In this document: positions 46,372 through 52,764 of the stretch, piece after piece
How the letters are laid out: the number at the start of each line of letters is the position of its first letter
Numbering within the stretch: position 1 is the stretch's first letter
Assembly: GCF_016650035.1 (NCBI RefSeq)
Contig: NZ_JAENWM010000017.1
Location: forward strand, 1 to 52,764
Direction of reading: 5' to 3'
Length of the DNA stretch: 52,764 nt
DNA from: Clostridium sp.
Lineage (GTDB): Bacteria; Bacillota; Clostridia; Clostridiales; Clostridiaceae
Position numbers and translations under genes: made by a program
Notes under the pieces: model-generated
What the model saw: only the letters and a program-made list of their open reading frames with translations
Databases searched by the model: none
Told to the model about the DNA's origin: nothing

Positions 46372-48234
46372 TTAGACTAGCTCTAAAATACTTTCAAAAA
46401 TACCATCCACATCTAGCTTATGCAATTTATAAAGTGTATCTACTACCCCATGAGTAATAAATTCATCTTGAAATCCTAAATTAATAACTTTTGTTTTCCC
46501 CTCCAATGTACTTACGTATTCTAATACTAAAGAACCCAGGCCCCCATGTATAAGATTATCTTCTATAGTTACAATGGAATATTTTTCGTTGACAAGCTCT
46601 TCAATTAATTTTTTATCAATAGGTTTAATAAAACAAGCATTAATTACAGTAGCTTCTACTCCTAGTTTATTTAATTTTTCTCTTACTAAAATTGCATTTT
46701 GAACCATTTTACCTGTTGCTATTAATGCTATTTTACCACCATCAAATAGTTTCTCCCACTTTCCTCTCTGAAGGTTTTCAATACAAGACATTTTAACATT
46801 TGAATTATCGCCGCCCCTTGGGTATCTTATAGCAATGGGATACTCTTGTTTTACTGCAAAAGTTAACATAGACTTTAATTCACTTATACACTTAGGTGCC
46901 ATAATTGTCATATTAGGAATATGAGATAAATACGATAAATCAAATACTCCTTGGTGCGTTTCTCCATCTTGGCCAACTATCCCTGCTCTATCAATAGCAA
47001 AAATAACAGGTAGTTTTTGAAGACAAACATCATGTACTATTTGGTCATAAGCCCTCTGAAGAAAAGTTGAATAAACTGCAAAAATAGGTATTATACCTTG
47101 CGTTGCCATTCCTGCAGCCATAGTAACAGCGTGTTGCTCTGCAATTCCTACATCAAAAAATCTATTACTAAACTGTTTTGAAAATGCTTCTAGCCCTGTA
47201 CCTTCTGGCATTGCAGCCGTTATTGCTACTATATTTTTATTATCTGTTGCAAGTTTTACCATTTGCTCACCGAATGCCTTAGAGTAACTTTCCTTAGAAC
47301 TACCTTGTAACTCCCCAGTTAAGGGATCAAATGGACCTACTCCATGAAACTTATGTGGTTCTCTTTCAGCAAATTTATACCCCTTGCCCTTTTTAGTAAT
47401 AACATGAATAATAACCGGCCCGTCTGTTACTCTAGCTAACTTTAAAACCTTACTTACTTCTTTAATATTATGTCCGTCAATAGGCCCTAAATACTTTATA
47501 CCCATATGCTCAAAGAGCATACCTGGTACCAGTGCTTGTTTAATCCCATCTTTTAGTTTTTGAATTGAATTAACCATGCCTTTACCAAGAGAAGGAATCT
47601 TTATTAACGTTTGATTTATTTCTTTTTTTATCCTATTATATGTTGGATCAATTCTTATTGAGTTTAAATATTTGGACAATCCTCCAACATTTCTGGATAT
47701 AGACATTTGATTGTCATTAAGCACGATAATCATTTTAGTTTTCTTAAACCCTATATCATTTAGCGCCTCAAAAGCCATGCCCCCAGTAAGGGCCCCATCA
47801 CCTATTACTGAAATAACGTCATAGTCTTCGCCCTTTAAGTCTCTAGCTCTTGCCATACCTACCCCTGCTGAAATAGATGTACTACTATGTCCTGCTCCAA
47901 ACACATCATATTTACTTTCATCCCTTTTAGGAAAACCGCTGAGTCCACCGTAATTTTTAAGTGTATCAAATTTATCTTTTCTTCCTGTAAGAATTTTATG
48001 TACATAGGATTGATGCCCTACATCCCATATTATTTTGTCCTTGTCAAGATCAAAAACATTGTACAAACTTAGCGTTAACTCTACAACGCCTAGGTTAGAA
48101 GCTAAATGGCCTCCGGTTTTAGATACTTTTTCAATTAAAAAGTCTCTAATCTCACCTGCAAATATATTCAATTGTTGTATGGACATATCTTTCACGGCAT
48201 TTATATCATTAAAATCATCTATAATTTTACTCAT
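46372..48234 (-). CDS. dxs: 1-deoxy-D-xylulose-5-phosphate synthase
   Basis: A thiamine-diphosphate enzyme that condenses pyruvate and glyceraldehyde 3-phosphate, the first step of the MEP isoprenoid pathway. Present are [26 protein letters not shown], the TPP motif [15 protein letters not shown] with a later LNDNQMSIS, and the transketolase C-domain [16 protein letters not shown] and YPRGG. It has 620 aa. It follows ispA, another isoprenoid gene. Confidence 0.97.
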   Translation of the reverse strand: MSKIIDDFNDINAVKDMSIQQLNIFAGEIRDFLIEKVSKTGGHLASNLGVVELTLSLYNVFDLDKDKIIWDVGHQSYVHKILTGRKDKFDTLKNYGGLSGFPKRDESKYDVFGAGHSSTSISAGVGMARARDLKGEDYDVISVIGDGALTGGMAFEALNDIGFKKTKMIIVLNDNQMSISRNVGGLSKYLNSIRIDPTYNRIKKEINQTLIKIPSLGKGMVNSIQKLKDGIKQALVPGMLFEHMGIKYLGPIDGHNIKEVSKVLKLARVTDGPVIIHVITKKGKGYKFAEREPHKFHGVGPFDPLTGELQGSSKESYSKAFGEQMVKLATDNKNIVAITAAMPEGTGLEAFSKQFSNRFFDVGIAEQHAVTMAAGMATQGIIPIFAVYSTFLQRAYDQIVHDVCLQKLPVIFAIDRAGIVGQDGETHQGVFDLSYLSHIPNMTIMAPKCISELKSMLTFAVKQEYPIAIRYPRGGDNSNVKMSCIENLQRGKWEKLFDGGKIALIATGKMVQNAILVREKLNKLGVEATVINACFIKPIDKKLIEELVNEKYSIVTIEDNLIHGGLGSLVLEYVSTLEGKTKVINLGFQDEFITHGVVDTLYKLHKLDVDGIFESILELV

Positions 48235-48381
48235 ATATATATCTATCCTCTTTTATTATTAAATTTATATTACCCACAATTATGGGCATATTATATCATA
48301 TAATAATATTTATTTCAAAAGCTATTCACTATTAACGAGCAATTTAGAAACATCATATTAAGAGTGATTACTTTGCAAACA

Positions 48382-49251
48382 CTAACAATCTCTTTTCAAT
48401 AAAAATTCAGTAATTTCTTCTAAATATACTGTATTCACTTTAAGTTTTTTCAGAATTCCAAAGCACTCCTGAGTTAAATCGTTACATTTTGTTTTACATT
48501 TTTCTAAACCATACATAGTTATAAAGGTTGTTTTATTATTACATTCATCGGCTTTTACATTTTTGCCTAAAATCTCAACCTCTCCAATTACATCTAATAT
48601 ATCGTCTTTTATTTGAAATGCTAAACCTAATTTGTCACCATACTCTTTTAAATCCAATAAATCTTCCTCACTAGCATTTCCTAAAACAGCACCACATAAT
48701 ATTCCAGCTTTAATTAATTGCCCTGTTTTATTTCTATGCATGTATAAGAGTTCTTCCTCTGATATTGATATGCCTTCACTCAAAATATCGCATATTTGTC
48801 CTGCTATCATGCCCTGTGCACCAGAAGCTTTTGCTATAAGGCTACTGGCCACAATTTTATTTAAACTTCCATCTAAACACTGATTTAGCATTATTATCAT
48901 AGCCTCGTTCAAAAGCCCATCTCCTGCAAGGATGGCTATTGCCTCCCCGTAAATCTTGTGATTTGTAGGCTTCCCACGGCGTAAATCATCGTTGTCCATT
49001 GAAGGCAGATCATCATGAATAAGCGAGTATGTATGAATCATTTCAAGAGCGCCTGCAAAAGGTAAAATTACTCTATAATCCTCTTTGTACATAGCATAGG
49101 TAAGAAGCATTAAAATAGGTCTAACTCTTTTCCCGCCAACCTTTATACTATAAGCCATTGCCTCAAAATTTCTACTGTCAGTTTCTGGTACACCCTCAAA
49201 GTAATCACTTATCCACTTCTCTATTTCATTTTTAAGCGATATCATGTTCAT
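48382..49251 (-). CDS. ispA: Polyprenyl (farnesyl) diphosphate synthase
   Basis: Condenses isopentenyl diphosphate with allylic diphosphates. The first Asp-rich motif is HDDLPSMDND with RRGKPTNH, the second is QIKDDILDV, and GGKRVRPILML is present. It has 289 aa. Two start ATGs, 49251 and 49245, are possible after AAGGG. It lies between xseB and dxs, the usual order. Confidence 0.95.
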   Translation of the reverse strand: MNMISLKNEIEKWISDYFEGVPETDSRNFEAMAYSIKVGGKRVRPILMLLTYAMYKEDYRVILPFAGALEMIHTYSLIHDDLPSMDNDDLRRGKPTNHKIYGEAIAILAGDGLLNEAMIIMLNQCLDGSLNKIVASSLIAKASGAQGMIAGQICDILSEGISISEEELLYMHRNKTGQLIKAGILCGAVLGNASEEDLLDLKEYGDKLGLAFQIKDDILDVIGEVEILGKNVKADECNNKTTFITMYGLEKCKTKCNDLTQECFGILKKLKVNTVYLEEITEFLLKRDC

Positions 49252-49278
49252 ATTATCCCTTCTTTTCTTTATATGTTT

Positions 49279-49509
49279 TTATTTAACTACGTCCCCTGTT
49301 GCCCTAAAATCTTTTTCACCTTCTGATGTTAGTATTTTTATCTTACCTTCTGTATCATTCAAAATTTTATATAAACTATTACAGATTTTTACACCTTCTT
49401 CATAACTTGCCATAGTCTCTTCTAATGTAATTTCATTTACCTCCATAAGGTCAACAATTACTTCAAGCCTTTCCATCATGTTTTCATAAGATTCTTTTTT
49501 CTTTGCCAT
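49279..49509 (-). CDS. xseB: Exodeoxyribonuclease VII small subunit
   Basis: The small subunit of ExoVII, which degrades single-stranded DNA. The 76-aa helical protein has the family pattern YENMMERLEVIVDLME, then LEETMASYEEGVKIC. The ATG overlaps the xseA stop by 1 nt. Confidence 0.95.
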   Translation of the reverse strand: MAKKKESYENMMERLEVIVDLMEVNEITLEETMASYEEGVKICNSLYKILNDTEGKIKILTSEGEKDFRATGDVVK

Positions 49510-50714
49510 TAAAACCCCTCCAGATTGCTTATATTAAATGAAGCACTACCATCTTTCAATGTAATTTTTACCTCTTTCACATTATTAAGTGCACCTATTT
49601 CACTGATAACCGCATTTTCATTGTTTTTAAGTACCGCGTACCCCTTATTAAGTATATTCAGCGGGTTATGTGCATTCAAAAGAGCATTGAATTTAGAAAG
49701 CTTCTGCTTTTCCATTGAAACTTTGGTATTAAGTTTATAACACAATGCTTCTTTTAGATTATCTATTTGAATATATTGATTAACTATATAATTTAGGGGA
49801 TTATTTATTTTTAGTGTTTTACCCATTAATTTAACTTTATTATATTCTTTTGTAACCACAAGTTCCACACGTCTTAATAGTAGTTCTCTAAATCCTTTAA
49901 TTTCATTGTTTAACTCGCTTAAATTCTTCACAGCAATTTCTGCAGCTGCTGATGGAGTTGGTGCTCTATAGTCACTCACAAAATCTGCTATAGTAAAATC
50001 CGTTTCATGACCAACTCCAGTAATTATAGCTATTTTAGAATTATAGATTTCATTTGCTAAATTTTCTTCATTAAATGCCCATAATTCTTCTATGGAACCT
50101 CCACCTCTTGCAATAATAATTAATTCAACATTTTTTGATTCATTAAAATATTTTATTCCGCGTATAATATCCGCACTAGCATTTACTCCCTGAACTAGCG
50201 CTGGGTATATAAGCATGTTAACCAAGGGATTTCGTCTTATGCCTACATTAATTATATCTTTAACTGCAGCCCCTGTTTCTGATGTAATTACACCTATTCG
50301 TTTTGGGAATGAAGGTATGCTTTTTTTATGCACAATATCAAATAGCCCCTCATTTTCTAGCTTTTCCTTTAGATTTTGAAAAGCTAAATATAACTGTCCC
50401 TCTCCATCTGCTTCCATTGAGTCACAATAAACCTGATATGCTCCTCCACGTTCATAAACAGAGACTTTACCTCTTATGATAACGTTCATACCATCTCTAG
50501 GAGTAATTTTAAGCTTGGATGCCTGAGATTTAAACATTACACAATTTATCTTTCCAAATTCATCTTTTAATGAAAAATATATGTGCCCGCTAGAATGCAA
50601 TTTTACATTAGATAGTTCTCCTTTAACATTGGTATTATTTAAAATAAAGTCGTTATCTATTATTTTTTTAATATATCCATTTAGAGCAGTTACTGTTAAT
50701 ACTTTAATAAACAT
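49509..50714 (-). CDS. xseA: Exodeoxyribonuclease VII large subunit
   Basis: The catalytic subunit of ExoVII. An N-terminal OB fold (GELSNVKLHSSGHIYFSLKD-type core) precedes the nuclease domain with IGVITSETGAAVKDI, IIARGGGSIEELWAFNEE and GHETDFTIADFVSDYRAPTPSAAAE, then a coiled coil. ATG at 50714 with GGAGGG at 3-4 nt is used; the frame upstream lies within folD. It has 401 aa and overlaps folD by 11 nt. Confidence 0.96.
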   Translation of the reverse strand: MFIKVLTVTALNGYIKKIIDNDFILNNTNVKGELSNVKLHSSGHIYFSLKDEFGKINCVMFKSQASKLKITPRDGMNVIIRGKVSVYERGGAYQVYCDSMEADGEGQLYLAFQNLKEKLENEGLFDIVHKKSIPSFPKRIGVITSETGAAVKDIINVGIRRNPLVNMLIYPALVQGVNASADIIRGIKYFNESKNVELIIIARGGGSIEELWAFNEENLANEIYNSKIAIITGVGHETDFTIADFVSDYRAPTPSAAAEIAVKNLSELNNEIKGFRELLLRRVELVVTKEYNKVKLMGKTLKINNPLNYIVNQYIQIDNLKEALCYKLNTKVSMEKQKLSKFNALLNAHNPLNILNKGYAVLKNNENAVISEIGALNNVKEVKITLKDGSASFNISNLEGF

Positions 50715-51552
50715 TATCCCTCCATGATTCGCATACATTTTTAATAAGCATTGTGGTAGTCATGAGTCCTGTTCCACCAGGTACTGGGGTAACATAGCTT
50801 GCATGAGATATAACCTCATCAAAACATACATCTCCAGTAATTTTACCATCTACCATAGAAGTTCCAACATCTATAACAACAGCTCCTTCTTTAATAAAAT
50901 CACCGGTAACAAAACCTGGTCTACCTATTGCTGCAACTAAAATATCTGCACTTTTACAAATTTCCTTTAAATTTAGTGTTTTAGAGTGACATATAGTTAC
51001 TGTTGCATCCTCGTTAAGTAGTAGTTGTGCTGCTGGTTTACCTACAATATTACTTCTACCTAAAACAACAGCATGTTTGCCTTTAATAATGCATCCAGTA
51101 TTTTTAATCATTTCAATCACACCTAAAGCAGTACAGGGAATAAAACAATTCTCCCCCTTATAAAATCTACCCATATTCTTGTCAGTTAATCCATCAATAT
51201 CCTTTTTATATGAAATTTTCGAAGTTATTTCTTTTTCATTAAATTTTTTCGGTAGTGGCAATTGAAGTATTATACCATCCACACTATTATCAGCATTCAA
51301 TTTTTCTATAATATCTACAACATTTTCTTCAGAAGTGTCCGCATCTAGTTTAATACAAGCATAAGAAATTCCAAGTTTATCACAGAGATTGTTCTGGCTC
51401 TTTACATATGACAGTGACCCACCATCATCACCTACTAAAATTGTTTTGATTGAAGGTACCCTTCGCCCGTTTTTAGTCCCCTCATTTATAATGGACTTAA
51501 TTTCATCTCTGTATTTTTCAACAATTAGCTTTCCATTAACTCTAATACCCAT
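50704..51552 (-). CDS. folD: Bifunctional methylenetetrahydrofolate dehydrogenase / cyclohydrolase
   Basis: Interconverts one-carbon folates. YVKSQNNLCDKLGI with the catalytic Lys, DGIILQLPLPKKF and VLGRSNIVGKPAAQLLL (NADP site) are present, then PVPGGTGLMTTTML. It has 282 aa. It overlaps xseA and follows nusB across a terminator. Confidence 0.97.
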   Translation of the reverse strand: MGIRVNGKLIVEKYRDEIKSIINEGTKNGRRVPSIKTILVGDDGGSLSYVKSQNNLCDKLGISYACIKLDADTSEENVVDIIEKLNADNSVDGIILQLPLPKKFNEKEITSKISYKKDIDGLTDKNMGRFYKGENCFIPCTALGVIEMIKNTGCIIKGKHAVVLGRSNIVGKPAAQLLLNEDATVTICHSKTLNLKEICKSADILVAAIGRPGFVTGDFIKEGAVVIDVGTSMVDGKITGDVCFDEVISHASYVTPVPGGTGLMTTTMLIKNVCESWRDNVY

Positions 51553-51636
51553 ATTATCCGCTCCTTTTATATATTCTAAAAATATTAGTTAATATAAAAA
51601 TTCTAACATAATCCTAAAATACCTCTTTTATATAAA

Positions 51637-51670
51637 TAAAATAGCTAGTCATGGTTGACTAGTTATTTTT
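51637..51670 (-). terminator. Terminator after nusB
   Basis: AAATAACTAGTCAA pairs with its near-complement (one G-U) around a short loop and runs into a T-rich stretch on either strand. It is 40 nt beyond the nusB stop. Confidence 0.7.
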
Positions 51671-51708
51671 TTGAATAATTATATTATATTTTTGTTAATG
51701 CATTGCTC

Positions 51709-52104
51709 TTAGAGCATTTTCGCTAATATACCATTTATAAAAGCTGGAGAACTATCTTCTCCATATTTCTTAGCAAGTTCTATCCCCTCGTTAACTGATA
51801 CCTTATCAGGTATTTCTTCCTCAAATAATATTTCATATGTACTAATTCTTAAAATAGCTAAATTCATTTTTGATAATCTATTAAGTTTCCACTTGATTAA
51901 GTGTTTTTCAATATTTTTATCAATTTCAGTTATATTTTCATTGATTCCTGCTAACGCCTTAGTGATGTATGACATATCAACATCTTCTAAATCAACATCT
52001 GTATGCTCTTTGAAATTTTCAATTATATCCTCATACTTTTCTTTGTTTATTGACATTTCAAAAAGCAATTTCATTGCTATCTCTCTTGACTTTCTTCTAT
52101 TCAT
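51709..52104 (-). CDS. nusB: Transcription antitermination factor NusB
   Basis: NusB works with S10 at boxA to support rRNA antitermination. The 131-aa protein starts MNRRKSREIAMKLLFEM and has ISTYEILFEEEIPDKVSVNEGIELAKKYG-type family segments (here shown as DKVSVNEGIELAKKYG) and FINGILAKM. It lies between asp23 and folD. Confidence 0.95.
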   Translation of the reverse strand: MNRRKSREIAMKLLFEMSINKEKYEDIIENFKEHTDVDLEDVDMSYITKALAGINENITEIDKNIEKHLIKWKLNRLSKMNLAILRISTYEILFEEEIPDKVSVNEGIELAKKYGEDSSPAFINGILAKML

Positions 52105-52186
52105 TTAAATATACTCCTTCATTTTCGTAATATTTAATTATAGCTTTTACATAAGCACAATGATATAAATATCAAATTTAACGTGG

Positions 52187-52214
52187 AAACACCCTCTGAT
52201 AACAGAGGGTGTTT
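52187..52214 (-). terminator. Terminator after asp23 (right paralogue)
   Basis: Perfect 12-bp stem AAACACCCTCTG / complement with an ATAA loop, immediately after the asp23 stop. Confidence 0.88.
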
Positions 52215-52218
52215 ATAA

Positions 52219-52608
52219 CTATGCTTCTATTTCCTCTAGCTTTTCTGTTTTAGGTAATACAACATTTTGTACATAAACATTTACAGCTGACACTGCAAGG
52301 CCTGTCATTAGCTCTACAGATCTTTTCACATTAATTTGTGCTTTCTCAGTTACTTCTGGTATTTTAACACCATATTCAACTACAATGTGTAAATCAATTA
52401 CAGCACTGTTTTCTTCTACATTTACCTTAATACCTTTAGATAAATTTTTTTTGCCACTTAATATTTGAGTTATCCCACCAACAATACTAGCACTCATTCC
52501 AACTATTCCCTGTATTTCAGCAACAGCGAGTCCTGCAATGACACTAACAACATCCTCAGATATTTTAACAATACCTATCTCTGTTTCATTTATTATTTTA
52601 TCTTCCAT
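52219..52608 (-). CDS. Asp23/Gls24 family envelope-stress protein
   Basis: A 129-aa Asp23 family protein with the typical ISEDVVSVIAGLAVAEIQG and GVKIPEVTEKAQINVK segments and the final NVYVQNVVL strand. GGGGG lies upstream of the ATG at 52608. It heads the part of the nusB cluster visible here. In other Firmicutes such genes follow a small membrane protein (DUF2273) and an AmaP anchor, which may lie past the right edge. Confidence 0.9.
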   Translation of the reverse strand: MEDKIINETEIGIVKISEDVVSVIAGLAVAEIQGIVGMSASIVGGITQILSGKKNLSKGIKVNVEENSAVIDLHIVVEYGVKIPEVTEKAQINVKRSVELMTGLAVSAVNVYVQNVVLPKTEKLEEIEA

Positions 52609-52614
52609 ATTAGT

Positions 52615-52764
52615 ACCCCCTTATTTAGCTTGAGCTTTCACGGAAACTCATTAGCTCCTATGATTACTCATTTCTAGTATCATTAATTTTTGTTGATTCC
52701 CCCGTTTTTTCTGCATAAAACGCTTGACAAGTCTGTAAAGATTTGAAAAATCCCTCCTAGAGAC
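52615..52764 (-). other. Right edge, probable 3' end of an upstream gene
   Basis: All three minus-strand frames have a stretch open or nearly open to the edge. One ends RNHRS-type after QKKRGNQQKLMI, one ends GGINKN, and one (broken by TAG at 52757-52759) ends TKINDTRNE. A DUF2273-type gene is expected here from synteny but I cannot choose the frame. Treated as unresolved. Confidence 0.3.

Noticed and set aside
46351-46376. Terminator between dxs and tlyA
   Set aside because: The stem is only 4-5 bp and the T run lies on the wrong side for the minus-strand transcript.

Overview
The window is an AT-rich, low-GC Firmicute chromosome segment, most likely from an endospore-forming Clostridium (sensu stricto) or close relative. 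The evidence is very low GC, strong AGGAGG-type ribosome binding sites, frequent TTG/GTG starts, and sporulation genes (spoVM, spo0A, spoIVB, spoIIM, ytfJ, dacF types). The species cannot be fixed by eye. No rRNA, tRNA or CRISPR array was seen.

Left block (1-20.2 kb, nearly all minus strand) is a conserved housekeeping cluster collinear with the Bacillus subtilis yloC-to-recG region. In transcription order it runs yicC, remA, gmk, rpoZ, coaBC, priA, def, fmt, rsmB, rlmN, stp, prkC, rsgA, rpe, thiN, a small membrane protein, spoVM, (rpmB on plus), asp23, fakA, recG, rsmD, coaD. It covers nucleotide and coenzyme A supply, translation initiation, rRNA modification, ribosome assembly and PASTA-kinase signalling. 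The 22-codon spoVM gene sits in its canonical slot.

Middle block (20.4-33.5 kb) is accessory. It holds an asparaginase-aminotransferase pair, a small gene broken in a poly-A run, a ferritin-like protein, a glutathione peroxidase-OhrR unit with a candidate operator, a membrane protein, and an FAD oxidoreductase. The FAD gene follows a Cys-rich FAD/NAD-binding reductase gene that is split in two.

The most striking object is the agent of that split: an apparent 5.45-kb integrative element at 27973-33418. It carries a large serine recombinase at one end, a ClpE-type AAA+ unfoldase with a 74-aa companion, and a PAP2-type gene with a nonsense codon. Its two ends share only the trinucleotide ACA. 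Joining the ends gives a site with 14/20 matching inverted arms centred on a CA dinucleotide, as expected for a serine-integrase attP. Removing the element joins a start codon and ribosome binding site at 33464 in frame to the 3' part at 27971, giving a 330-codon reductase gene in operon with the FAD oxidoreductase.

Right block (33.6-52.7 kb) is the conserved nusB-to-spo0A cluster on the minus strand: asp23, nusB, folD, xseA, xseB, ispA, dxs, tlyA, nadK, argR, recN, spoIVB, spo0A, spoIIM, a small membrane protein, dacF and scpAB. The plus-strand DUF2953-ytfJ pair and a second DD-carboxypeptidase follow. spo0A has a sigma-H-like promoter overlapping a perfect 0A box.
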